From assembly GCA_036023115.1 (NCBI GenBank), contig JAYKKT010000079.1, positions 11,027,501 through 11,091,500 on the forward strand: a stretch of 64,000 bases of DNA, written 5' to 3'. Both the position numbers and the translations under genes were made by a program. Source of the DNA: Brasenia schreberi (Eukaryota; Streptophyta; Magnoliopsida; Nymphaeales; Cabombaceae). Shown here in pieces: positions 23,345-34,694 of the stretch. The first letter of the stretch is position 1; every line of letters begins with the position of its first letter. Under the pieces are notes generated by a model. It was given only the letters and a program-made list of their open reading frames with translations. It was not told where the DNA came from and ran no database searches.

Positions 23345-23455
23345 AATTATACCCAGAGCCTAAGCTCAACCGGCAGGGTACTATGACACCCTTGCTGCCG
23401 GTGGGGAGTTCGACTCCTCAGGGGATGCATGTATATGTGTCTTTTGGTATCAAAT
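23345..23455 (+). repeat. SINE-like tRNA-derived module, plus
   Basis: A-box-like TAAGCTCAACCGGCAGGG at about 23360 and B-box-like GGGGAGTTCGACTCCTC at about 23402, about 40 bases apart, the arrangement of an internal RNA polymerase III promoter. A shortened third copy (CTTAGCTGGAGGG...GGGAGTTCGGCCTCCC) lies at 23462-23525. Confidence 0.5.
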
Positions 23456-23703
23456 TTCATCTAGATCCTTATCTTAGCTGGAGGGAACCCTAACGTCTTG
23501 CTGCTTGTGGGAGTTCGGCCTCCCTTACTAAACAAAAAAGGAAAAAGAATTAAATTTTATTCCTCCTTTCATCCGTATCGCAAGAAGATGTTTTTTCACA
23601 ACACCAGACTCCGAACTGTTATTTAAATTCTGTTTTAAAACCTGCTCCTCCCTGTCCCGCTGGTTGAGTGTCTCGACTCGTTCTCCCACTACACCAATGT
23701 TGT

Positions 23704-26307
23704 TCATAGTGGATCAGTGCCCGCATAGTAAAGGATACTGATACACGTGATGATTTTTAAACAGCTATTAAAAAATAAAACGTAGAAAAATCTCAAACGA
23801 TTTTTCTGTAGTCCCAAAAAAATGTAACAATATTTCATCGCAACAATGTTGTAACATGCATAATGTCATGCATCGCATGTCTTACCATATTTGCCTAAGT
23901 AAATAAGGGAGCATGTGATTCACTTTTATGTCATTGGTACAAATATTTTCGGTAGTCTGGAAATTTTCTTTTTTTAGTAGTTTAAACCATCAGAAAAATT
24001 TGACAACCCCCAAAAAAATAGGTCGGAAAAACCTAAACAATCCTCACAAACCACCAAAAATAGTCAATCAAGTTCAAACCCTCGTAAATAATCCATTTTT
24101 GATGCTTCCTCCGACCATCACAAATGTACTAGAAAGCTACCAGAAAAGATTTTTGAAATCCCTTTTATCGACGGTCCAACTGCCAGAAATGCCTTATGGA
24201 GAACCGTAAAAACTAATTTACTTAGATTATGACACTTTTTTTATCACTCAAATTTTCATATAGATTTATGAATAAAATCCTATCATAAATACCTGATATA
24301 AAAGATTATATTATTAAAATAAAATTTATCTTACAGATTTGTATATATATATATATAAGAAGATTAATATCCAATTTACAAACATTTAGAACAAGTACAT
24401 AAATGCCATATAAGCCGAATAAAACCAAATTCAATATCCAATGTTACAAACTTTTAAAGCAGGTGTTAGAAGCATAATATAAATGATTTACCTACAATGA
24501 TCGGTGTTGTGTTTGAATTGAAGGATCTTATTGCTAAGTCATAAAACATTTGACATATCTCTATAAACTAAAACACAAATTTACCATGATTTAATATGCT
24601 ATATATAGATTGTGTTTAGGCACATCTGATTCATTATGTCTGTGTTTTACTTTGTCCCACTCCTCGACCTTTTCTTATTCCACTTCTTCCTCTTTCATCT
24701 TTTTCCACTCCCATTCTTTCTAGTTATCAGTGTCTTGGCCTTTTCTTGAAATTTTCATTCTCTTTTTGTTTATATTGTTCATGTAGCTTTAGGGGGTAGG
24801 GGGTTGAGCCGGTGGGTGTCCTGGCACGTGTGGTTTCTCTGGGATATGCATATGTTCTGGTCAACTTTTATACTTCCCCACCCACCTGAAACATGCTTAG
24901 ATGTGGATTATGTGAGACCTTTATGTTTTTATATGTTAGGAATGTAATGTGTGGTTTTCTCTTTTGCCGCCTTTCCCTTGGTTTCCCATTAGGAACATGG
25001 ACTTGTGCTGAGGAGCTACTGATTTTAGTATGCTATCTAAAATTGTAAGAGGTCAATGTTTACTGTTTAGCCAAGGCCAAGTAGTTTGTTTAATGCTTCA
25101 ATGAACCCAACGTATGAAATGCTTTTTCCAAATTTTGATGAATTTCTTTTGAAAGAATGTGGAATAGAGATATATTATATGGAGAATCTAAAAGATTTAG
25201 GCATTGCCTCCTCAAGTTCTCATTAACATTGATGATACGGCCTTCATTTTTCCATTTTAACATCGTTTTCCTTCTTGGCTGTTCTATGGACCTTTATCAC
25301 TAGCTTTTCTTTAGTCTGACACTTGTTAAGAGATTGTCATCATCATCATCATTCTTTATATTTCCTGTTTTTGCTGCAACATGATTTAACATTTCCTCAG
25401 GGCTCATCCTCGGTACTTATTGATCATTTAGAACTTCACGGTATAATCATCTTCCATGATTGTGATGGTCATCCATGCTATCGTTAGTGTGTGATTCGTT
25501 GGGACTAAGTGTTGCAGCCTTTCCTAGCAGCACATGATAGAAGTCAAGATCCCCAACAAAATCAAGCACAATGAGGACCAAAATAGAGTGAATGAGACGA
25601 ACCAGAATGGATTTGAAAGATTTCCTGGTGCTGGACGACTGCTGATGTTTTTTTGGAAGAATCAAGGTAATTGTTGGCGCCTACATTGAAACAACATCCT
25701 CCTCTTGATTGAACTTACCTATTGCATTGGAGATGAAGATAGAAGGCCTTTTCACCAGAATTTTTAGGACAATCCAATTGTAAAGGCAGGACAAAGTTGT
25801 GAATTTTGTAAAGAAAAATTTACAGATATATCCTGGATCTCTCCCATAAACAGGGGTCCTGTCAGGTCTTGCAGGCCATCCAATTTTGCATCCAAGATCA
25901 TCTAGGAATAGGAGTTTCTATTTTTCCTCTCTTCTCTTTATCCTTTCGCTTTGGTGTGTTTTCCAAGAGTGCGTCTACCAGGAGGGTGACATTCCAAGTT
26001 GTGTTTGGTGAAGGTGGCCGTGCCTGCGCCAACTGTCAAGCATTCAGTTTTCTCGTAGTGCCTGAAGTCTTGTAAAGTGTTGTAACCGGTTGTTATTGGT
26101 TCTCAATCGAATTCCTATTTGGTGCATGGTAGTTCCAAATCGTATTAGTCATGTACTATATGCATAGGATCTGCATGGTATTTATCAGGGACTTTCAAAT
26201 CCCAGCTCGGTCCTTTCAAAATTTAGTTTAATCAGGTTCTATTATTTAATTATCTCTCTCTATATACATATATACATATGTATATATACATATACATATA
26301 CATATAC

Positions 26308-26339
<32 letters not shown>

Positions 26340-26900
26340 GTGGTTGTAAATGCTCAAACCCTATCGATGCTCAAACATCTCCACATGGTGGAGATTTGAA
26401 TTAAATATATTCTTGTACTATTTTATTTTAGATAATATGCATTAATTGTTTTTTAGTTTATTACCTCAATTAATAATCTCAAAGATCAATTGGGTAAAAT
26501 GATATAGTAAAAAATTCAATACACATTATCCAAAGTAAAAAAGTACAATAGATAGTGCTTTTAATTCAACTCTCCACCATTGATCCTACTAATCAAACAC
26601 TGGAGATTTGAAAGATACATATATATGTGTATATAGATGTATAAATACATATATATGTATATACATACACATATATACATATATATCACTTGCATGCACA
26701 ATCACTTAACTTAGGATTTGTTTGAATTTTTTTTATCCAAATATGGACTCTACTCATCAATACGATACCCAATACAGTGGTAGGATCGTGTCCTTGTCTT
26801 ACCATTCCTTTGGATCCAAGCATTCTATAGAACTAGATGCATATTTAAGCGATGATGGAATGTCCTCGAACTAAGAGCCTCTCAAAAGTAGGCCTAGCTC
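23704..26900. other. No recognisable gene; one AT/GA hairpin repeat
   Basis: I find no family motif on either strand in this 3.2 kb. Short frames at 23928-24209 (plus), 25447-25665 (minus) and 25869-26075 (plus) have no known motif. At 26253-26339 TCTCTCTCTATATA...TATATAGAGAGAGAG is a self-complementary microsatellite. 26.25-26.70 kb is rich in TATACATA words. Confidence 0.5.
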
Positions 26901-26949
26901 ATCTAGGATTCCTACACCTAAGGCTTTCTTTATAGACTACAACACTAAG

Positions 26950-28116
26950 TTAGGAGGCATATGGAATGCGTTAAAAGAGTTTCAACTTAATAAAATCAAG
27001 CAATTGAGAAAGCAAAGGACAAAACAAGAATGTAACAAGGGAAATTAGATAGATGAATACCATATAAGATCCGGTGAGGATGCTTTCGTCTACAATCAAG
27101 ATGAGATAGAGGATGATGTACAACCACACAACAAGAGGATGTCCAAGACAAAGGAAAAAAAGATTATCCAAATAGAGTCTCAACCTGACTAAAAGACTTA
27201 TAAAAAATGAAATTAGGATTTATCAAGAATCATAAGAAAGGAGAATAAGAACAAAAGAAGGTATGAGATAGGGGACTTCTTACTACCCGATCATGAAACT
27301 CATAACGATGACTAAATACAAGAATTCCACTAGCTTGATGTCCATGGAGACCTAAATGCTCATCTTTAGTAATTCATGAGAAGGACCATGATAGAAGGGA
27401 AAGACAATATCAAATTAATTTACTTGTTTCCATATAATATCAAAGGTAATGCTTCCAGGTAGATGGTTAGTGAGAACCTTAGTTAATTTCATACCTTTGA
27501 AGACCTAGATACAATCTTTATGAAATAATTTGTGTATAATGTAGAGTTGCACCCACCTTAAGTATCCTAAGAGATACCAAGCAATGGAAAGGTGAGGATG
27601 CACATTTTTTGCAACCTGATGGAGAGTCATACTAGGACGAGTCAAACAACCACCCATCATAGCATGCATAATTATGCTCAATCATCAAGAATTTCCATAG
27701 TGACTTCCGAGCCTTATTATCCTTACATGAAATCACTTGATTTGAAAAATACTACTTTATTTGAATCCAATCTTAAAAGGAGAATTTATGATGAATTAAT
27801 TAAACCAAAATCCACTAAAGACCAACTTAAAGTCCAGGTTAACAACTAGAATGAAACCAAGAACTAAGTCTCTAAGTCAAGCCAATGGCCAAAAAAGTCA
27901 TACACTTCAACCTCTTAATCTCTTAAAAATGAATCCTAGGTTCCTCTTAGGTCTGAACAAAAAAACAAATATAGAAAAGGATCAAAGGCAATGACCTAAG
28001 GTTCACTGCCCTAGGGAAACCCTCTCGTGGATGTCCTAGATATTCTTCTTTCCATGTTTCCAAAAAAGGCAAAACCACTCTCGAATACACTTCCATACAT
28101 TTCTAGTACCATGATC
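26950..28116 (+). pseudogene. Ty3/gypsy gag remnant, copy 1
   Basis: Plus-strand fragments GNASRWM, DLDTIFMK-stop-FVYNVE, LRDTKQWKGEDAHFF (about 27430-27600) and KSLDLKNTTLFES (27727-27775) match the retrotransposon-gag domain of plant gypsy elements (W..F..L..KF..QF..N......L....Q). Many stops. The nucleotide sequence from about 27240 is repeated at 41550-42180, giving a second copy of the same family. No LTR could be paired. Confidence 0.65.
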
Positions 28117-29190
28117 GGTATTGCAATTTTTATAAACTTACCAAGATTTATACAATGAGTGCATCTTCCTAAAGCATCGAGTTAAAGACCTAATAGACTA
28201 AGAGAAGCTTATAGTCATAAACAAACCTAAGCCAAATAAAGGAAACAAAAATTAGAGTATATTAAAAGTTATTTCCTTAACATAACAGGGTTGAGATCAC
28301 CATGTGCTATTCTAAGCGTCTTGCACAAAAGAAATCCCAACCTTCTACTCACCTCAAGCACCATCTCCAATTGAGGGTCTATCTATAAAACCCCAAGGGA
28401 CACTTTGTCCTTACTAGACACTCATTCATGGAAGCCAATACCTCTATAGCTAATTCTAGATACTGAGTCTATGGTGCTCAATCCTTTCTCTCTTGAGTGG
28501 ATTACCTTTTATCACTACTCATCCAAGCATCTTCACCACCATCATCCCTTACATACTTCTAAGAACCAATTCTAACATCTTCACAAGAATATATCCTAAA
28601 ATATACTCCCAAGTCTCAAAAGTATGATTCAAAATCTTCACAAAAGGCAGTTTTTTTATTGGTATTATAGTTTTTGCAAGCTTATCAAGATTGGCACTAA
28701 TGAGTATATCTTCCTAAAGCATTGAGTTCATGACCTTACTTACCAAGGTTATGGTCTTTGACACGCCCGAGATTAATTAAAAGAATCCAAATAAGTGTAT
28801 ACTACAAATTTCTTTCTCTCAATATAATAGACCACTAATTACCATGTGTTATTTTAAGTGCATTGTATCTTAGAAATCCCAACCAGCTAAGCCAAAACCT
28901 TTTACTTCATTTACTCCTTACGCACCATCTCCACATAGAGTCCATCTATAAAACCCTATGAACATTGTCCCTACTAGACAATCATTCATAGAGGTCTCAT
29001 ACCTCTATAGTTAATTCTAGATATCTAATCTGTGGTGTTCAACCCTTTTTCTCTTGAGTAGATCACTATTTATTCCCACTCATTCGGGCATCTTCACCAG
29101 CATCATCCCCTACATAATCCCCACCTACCATCTTCACAAGAGTATACCTCAAAATGTACTCTCGAGTCTCCAAAATATTTATCCTCATTA
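28117..29190 (+). repeat. Direct internal duplication of gypsy gag 3' region (~540-bp unit x2)
   Basis: Units start at about 28117 and 28661. Shared landmarks: ATCTTCCTAAAGCAT, TCCATCTATAAAACCC-like block, CATTCATGGA/CATTCATAGA, CTCTATAGCTAATTCTAGATA, TCATCCAAGCATCTTCACCA-like block. The first unit encodes NECIFLKHRVKDLID, the conserved C-terminal gag motif of these elements; the second a corrupted NEYIFLKH. The copy at 42455-42960 has this unit once. Confidence 0.8.
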
Positions 29191-30217
29191 CCAATAACAA
29201 TCTCTAACTTCCTTACCCAATTCTTTGAACTATACTTTGAAAACCTCTCATAGCTCTCCAAACTATACTCTAAAAACCCCTCGAAATTTTGTAGATTGCA
29301 ATCTACAACTCTACAATCTCTTTGGATTATGTTCTTGAGACTTCACTATATCTAGGTTACCATTCCAAAAATATCACCTAATTACTCATCCACGTAGTCT
29401 ACCATCTCAATTATCCACTTGTCACCAAGATTCTTGCTCAACTTAGTCTTAGTCGGACTCTTCGTCTTCTTCTAGATTTAATATCTTTACTCTTGTACCA
29501 TTTGAGTGCAAACCAAAGCCCAAATGAAGACCATTTCTCTCTCACAAACTCACAAGGAAGCAAGGCCCTATGGTCTTACTTGGGCCGAGGAGTTCTTCCT
29601 CTGCCTTGGAACACTAGTGTGTTATTGGTCAAACTCCTCTATGATGTGAGCCCTACTCCCTCTTCTCATTACTAAATGAATGAAATCACTTGATTTGGTA
29701 TGATCTATCAACCTTAACATCTTAAAAATCTATCTTACCTTCCAAATAAGAGCCAATTAGGATCAATTCATCATGAGCTCAAATACCAACCATGATAAGG
29801 GGCAGGAGCTCACACCTGTCTATGACCTTGAGAGTTACCTAGCTTAGACATAAATAAACATATCCATACTCAAGCTTATTAGATCTTTACATACACACAA
29901 TAAAGTAATAGAGGATATACTATGCAAAGTCAAAGTGGTAACTACTACTTCTCTAGAGTTCTTGGCCATTCTTGTGTCACCTATTCTAACATAAATACCT
30001 CTCACTTTCTTTTATGTTGACCTACTTACACTCATACTCTCACATCATGATTGGGTAAAGGTATAGACCCCACAATGTCTTATGAATAGTAGGATATAAC
30101 ACCTACTCTAACATAAATACCTAGCTTTAATATCCTCCCACTTTAGGTGACCCTCTAGATTTAGATCATTGAAGACTATCTCACCACCATCGATACCTAA
30201 ATAGTAGGATATAACAC
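29191..30217 (+). other. Degenerate gypsy sequence without clear domain
   Basis: 29191-29660 aligns with 42960-43330 in the second gag copy, so it belongs to the same element. 29790-29890 (TTGAGAGTTACCTAGCTT...) recurs at about 45340. No catalytic motif seen. Confidence 0.5.
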
Positions 30218-31870
30218 TTCTATTCCTAAGAGTACCTTAATTATTATCATTGAGGTTGGTCCTATTATCAATAAGGCCTGTTTTATGTCATGGGCTTTGA
30301 CAATTCTAGAAGTTTTCTATTAGGTCACCCTTGGATTCACAACCTAAAAGCTAATCATTGTATCAAGACCCCTTGTTATGGTAAATTGATATAGTCATAA
30401 GAATAAACACAACTACCACCTTACTAGGGTACAATGCCTAAGTTCTTACCCCCCTTTTTCTTTGTCATGATATATTGTACCTAGTCCATCAATTTCACCT
30501 GATCGATCGATCCCCTACTCTTATTGGTTGCACCACTCACTCCACCTTACTAGCTCATAATCATTGATCACACCAGTCAATGTATGGTATATTGCTTCAA
30601 AGAGTGGATCATTAATTATGCTATCTAATCTTGTCCTAATTGCCTAGCCCTTTTCACCTCAAAAATCCAAGAGAATGTACTATCAATGGGATATACCCCT
30701 TTCCAAGATCTTGACACGTAATCTCAAGGTCTATTCACATCCATAGAGCCTTATTTACACCACAATTAATACAGTTTACAACCCTTCTGTTGACCTAGGG
30801 CCTCTTCTTCATTACCCTCCCATTTCACTCTAGGGACATTCACTCTACGACTCTCACATTCTCTTCTTCTCATGGCTACTACTGACAATATTACTGATAA
30901 CAGTGAGCCTGATTGCTAAACCCTTAAGTCATTGTACTAAGGCTTGCTCTCCTTTGACATCAACCATCTTCTAGGTGTCCCCAAATGTACCATGCTTTAT
31001 TTAGAGAAACTTAGAAATCCAAAAGTAAGACTTCTCCAGCTATCTTATCCTTAGATCATTTAAGTTATTTGCCTTCATGGTTATAAGTTCATGTTAGAAG
31101 ATACCAAGAGAGTGACAAAACATATAAACTCTCTCATGCTTGAAATGAATCCCATTGTCACAAATAATGTCTTTAGGAACATTGAAGTGATAATACTTTT
31201 CATAATGAACAAAGCTACATGATGACCTAGAACACTAGGTAAGAACACAACTTCAACCCACATGGTTAAGTACTTTATAGTAGACAAAATAAACCTATAA
31301 CTATTACATTGAAAGTAGGAATATGACATTGATAACATCAAATACTCACATGAAAAAATGACACAATTAGATTATATCAAAAAACCTATACACATCAAGT
31401 GCCTCTACTACATTTCAGTCCCTTATTCCTACTTGCATTTAATTGTTATAGCTTTATTTTGGCTACTATAGAGTACTTTACCAAGTTGGTTGAAGTTGTG
31501 TTCTTACCTAGAGTTAGTTGTAGGTGATCATGTAGCTTCGTTAATTAAAAAAAGTATTGTGTATCCACTTCAATGTTCCTATAGACATCATTTGTAATAA
31601 TGAGATTCATTTGAAGAATTAGAGAGTCGATATGCTTTGGTATCCCTCGACACTTCTATTTTCCCTACTACTCCTATGGTAATGAGCAAGTGGAGACAAT
31701 CAATAAGAACCTCATTTATATCATAGAGAAAACTGTTAGTCAGGGTTTGGTTTGTCATGAGAAACTTCATGATACACTTTTGACATAGAGGACTTATATT
31801 AGGACTTCTACCAATGCTACACCATCCAAACAAAGTCAATATGTTTTTGTATTTCCTTTATGCATAAGTT
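30218..31870 (+). pseudogene. Ty3/gypsy pol remnant (composite copy 2)
   Basis: Homologous to 7112-7900. It contains the protease-flank block (FYVMGFDNS, FLLGHPWIHNL, about 30280-30350) and integrase fragments (EYFTKLVEVVFLP at about 31465, NEQVETINKNLIYIIEKTVSQ at 31690-31740, LHDTLLT-stop-RTYIRTSTNATPS to 31815). RT/RNase H are not seen between them. It is longer than copy 1 between 30.7 and 31.4 kb because copy 1 lost that part or this one gained an inverted integrase piece. Confidence 0.7.
31081..31341 (-). pseudogene. Inverted gypsy integrase fragment
   Basis: The minus strand reads YLTMWVEVVFLPSVLGHHVA, then TLFVTMGFISSMREFICF, the integrase core block (YFTKW.E...V.FI). It is an 86-codon open frame, better preserved than the plus-strand version of the same block at 31460-31640, with which it forms an inverted repeat around a spacer of about 95 bases. 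Confidence 0.7.
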
Positions 31871-31959
31871 CAAAGTTGCCTCACTCTCGATAAAAACACT
31901 AGCCAATGACTATGTACCAAAAACTCAACTAGAACCTTATATGGTTCACCTTTTGTAAA

Positions 31960-33278
31960 TTTGGTGAGCTATGCTGATTGCCAAACAAATAAAATTATAC
32001 TTGATGGAGGGGCAACTGTTACCACATAAACGTCATTTTTCTTCTACAACTTGTTGAGGTAGGAAGCTTCTAAAGAAAAGTTTCACAACCTTTAAGAAAG
32101 AAACTTAGAGAAAATAAATTAAATGTATCTTCTTAGGGTATGGGGTATGCTAAAAATAGTAAAGCATATAGATGCATGATCATTGAATCAAACGACTCTT
32201 ATTCTGTTAATACAATGATTGAGTCTAGAGATGAAATTTTTAAGAAGATAGATTTACCTCAATTTCTAGACTCAAAATGTACATTTATGACAATAAACAT
32301 AAACAATAACCTAAAGAAACTGATATTGATATCCTTGAGAGTCAAGGTCTTAGAAGAAGTAAAAACAAAATAAAGAAAACCTTGAACCATAATTTCTTAT
32401 ACTCCTAATTGAAGAGACATATGACTATAATAAGTCAAGTACTATTCTGCTATAATACTAAAAGTGATCCTCAAACATATAAAGAGACTACAAAGTCTCT
32501 AGATGCACCGTTTTGGAAAGAAGCTATAGAGGATGATGTGAACTCAATAATCAATAATAAAATATGGAAATTAGTAGATGTCTCACTTGGATTTAAGGCA
32601 ATTGGTTGTAAATGGATATTTAAAAAAAGAATGTTGATGAAACTATTGATAAATTTAAGGTAATATTAGTTTGATATGAAAAAAAAGAATTGATTATTTT
32701 GATAATATGAACTAGTAGCTCATATATTTATGGTTAGAGTGCTATTGAAACTTGTTTTTGCTTATAAACTTATCATTCATTAAATGGATATTAAAACAAC
32801 ATTCTTAAATAGTGATTTAGACAAGGAGGTGTATATGAAACAACCCAAATAATTTGTTGTACTTGGGTAAGAATATAAAGTTTATAAATTAGTCAAATCC
32901 CTTTATTGCTTAAAGCAAGATTCTCATCAATGGTATCAATAATTTGAGGAGCCTGTTTTAGGTAATGGTTTCAAAATTAGTGAATTAATGCGTATATGGC
33001 AAATTTCATAGCGGAAAATGTGTTTTGTTATGTTTATATGTTTATAACATGTTTATTTTTTGTATTGACGTGGATGAGATTAATAATACAAAGAAATTTT
33101 TGTCTAGTAATTTTAATATTAAAGATATAGGTGTAATTGATGTTATTATAAGAATTTGAATAACTAGAGAAGAAGACAACATTGGACTTTCAGAGTCACA
33201 TTACATAGAAAAAAGTGTTAGGAAATTTAATGTTTTTCTTTATTCTCCTACTTATATACCTTTTGATAGCAATACCAA
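31960..33278 (+). pseudogene. Ty1/copia pol remnant (composite copy 2)
   Basis: Same junction with gypsy as in copy 1. Integrase tail YAKNSKAYRCMIIESNDS and NTMIESRDEIF (32143-32250); RT start WKEAIEDDVNSI, KLVDVSLGFKAIGCKWIFKK (32513-32630); later MDIKTTFLNSDL-like and LVKSLYCLKQ-like blocks (32770-32920) and YIPFDSNTK near 33260. It ends abruptly at about 33278, where copy 1 continues through RNase H, and joins L1 RNase H sequence. Confidence 0.75.
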
Positions 33279-33282
33279 GATG

Positions 33283-34113
33283 ACTTAAAATGCTCATGTT
33301 CTTGTCTTGTAATAGGTACCTAGGTCCGTGTTGGTGACAAAAAGAAATACACTACCAAAAAATCAGGACATGTTCGGATTTACCCAAACACGACCTGAAA
33401 ATGACCCGATCTTGTTAACATGGTAAGTTTGTGCTTGTGGCCATGTGAAACCTGACCACCATTGATGAATAAGTGCCTAGTGGACTTTCCCTAGGTATAC
33501 ACTACATTAATGCTTAGTTTACTTGATCTATGCATACCATATACCATTCTTGTTCATTTTATGCTCGCTACAGTAAATAGCTAGAATCTAAGGATTCATT
33601 AAGTTATATGGTGTCACAACACCATTTGCATCCTTGTTTAACATTGACACTTCCTCAAGGGCTCTTTCATGCTACTCATACACATTGTCTGGTTGAGAGC
33701 CCGATTTGCCATAGAATCAACCATGGAATTAACTTCTCTACACACACATTTCCATTTGGTTTCTCAATCTTTATTGAGGAGCACCTCTATTTCCATTAGC
33801 TTATCATGATTGGACTCCCTGATCATTTGTCCGTTATTGAACTCTTAGACTATACAAGCATTATCCACCTGAAACTCAATCTTTCTCCATCCATGGGCCC
33901 ATTGAGCAAATGGATCACATCCCATAGCTCAACTCTATGCTCACAACAAACTCCAGCTAGGGCTGAAAAACTTCCCAACCATCTTCATAAGGGCACACCC
34001 CAACCATGGCTTTCATGAGTCAAATTCATAGCATTCCATCAATATTCACTGTAATAAATTCAGTAGGGAGGGGCTCCCATCTCACTAAGGCAATCTTCGA
34101 CGCTGGAGACATT
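33283..34113 (-). pseudogene. L1-type RNase H-like fragment (composite copy 2)
   Basis: Counterpart of 11463-12300; shared landmarks include ACCTGACCACCATTGATGAATAA and CCATAGAATCAACCATGGAATTAAC. The minus strand again has the AELWG and QVDNACIVQ-like region in broken form. The copy is cut at 34122 by a Mutator-like element and resumes at 35177 (CTCTAGAGTCTTCTACTTTGC) for about 40 bp. Confidence 0.6.
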
Positions 34114-34285
34114 GCTTTATCCCTACGTTGCATGAGTATGCCTATTTGGGTGACATACCCGTATCTGGTACATATTTGGTATGGATACACGTATCAATAC
34201 ATCTGGTACATATCAACACCACAAACGATATACCGGTAGGTGTGTACCAATACGCATATCCAGTATGGATACGCCACCATTCTAT

Positions 34286-34546
34286 CTATGCTCTCTGAAT
34301 AGTGAAATTGCCATCCATAGAGATGTGAGATCCCTCGGCGTCAAAAGAAAGCATTTCTTCAGTTGTCGCCATGCCTTCAAGCATCACATGTCGTTCCCAA
34401 CGGTTGAGATCAAAGGCAAGAGCGGCGAGGTCGAGCTCCAAGAAGAAGGGTCCCTGCAACACTGTGTTGACGTAGTGTACCACACATAGCTTTGACTCCT
34501 GCACCTCATGGTACAACATTCCACCATTGCTCGGTCCTTCCTCCAT
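34286..34546 (-). pseudogene. Captured first exon of ataxin-3/Josephin-like deubiquitinase
   Basis: The minus-strand ATG at 34546 reads MLYHEVQESKLC, then HYVNTVLQGPFF, LDLAALAFDL and GNFTIQ. These match the N-terminus of Josephin-domain proteins (ataxin-3 type: HE.QE..LC..HC.NN.LQG.YF...DL..IA..L). The catalytic Gln (VQES) and Cys (KLC) are kept; the second Cys of the C-x3-C region is Tyr here. Frame is open for 86 codons but ends where the MULE terminus begins, so the catalytic His/Asn half is absent. Josephin enzymes cleave ubiquitin chains; this piece cannot. It could still be transcribed as a short chimeric message. Confidence 0.8.
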
Positions 34547-34603
34547 CCCTTCTTCAGCAAATCAACGGCGCAATCGAGAGAGTGTGAGAGAGAGAGAGGG
34601 GGG

Positions 34604-34694
34604 AAACCCTAGAAGGAATTGGACAAAGAGAGAGAGAGAGGGAGGAAACCCTAGAAGGAATTGGACACACAAAGGGAGAGGGAGGAAACCCTAG
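34604..34694 (-). repeat. Three telo-box-bearing repeats upstream of the captured exon
   Basis: AAACCCTAG occurs at 34604-34612, 34646-34654 and 34686-34694 (spacing 42 and 40 bp), each within GAGGRAACCCTAGAAGGAA context and preceded by GA-rich sequence. AAACCCTA is the plant telo-box, found in promoters and 5' leaders. Relative to the Josephin ATG (34546, minus) these lie 60-150 bp upstream, probably captured 5' leader that was amplified in tandem. Confidence 0.75.

Larger units (their letters stand above)
22688..23703. mobile_element. Element with long terminal inverted repeats carrying tRNA-like modules
   Basis: Left arm 22688-22980 and right arm about 23462-23703 are imperfect reverse complements, beginning CAACATTGGTGTAG and ending CTACACCAATGTTG, with shared blocks ACAGGGAGGAGCAGG, TTTTAAAACAGAATTTAA and AGTAAGGGAG(A/G)CCGA. 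The inner space holds further tRNA-like units. No coding sequence. No clear 8-9 bp target duplication at these borders (GACTATTTG versus TTCATAGTG), so the class is uncertain: a foldback/MITE-like element or an inverted duplication of a composite SINE-containing repeat. Confidence 0.6.

Noticed and set aside
26253..26339. Self-complementary CT/TA/GA stretch as a possible microRNA hairpin
   Set aside because: It is a microsatellite palindrome with simple-sequence arms, not a unique-sequence stem.
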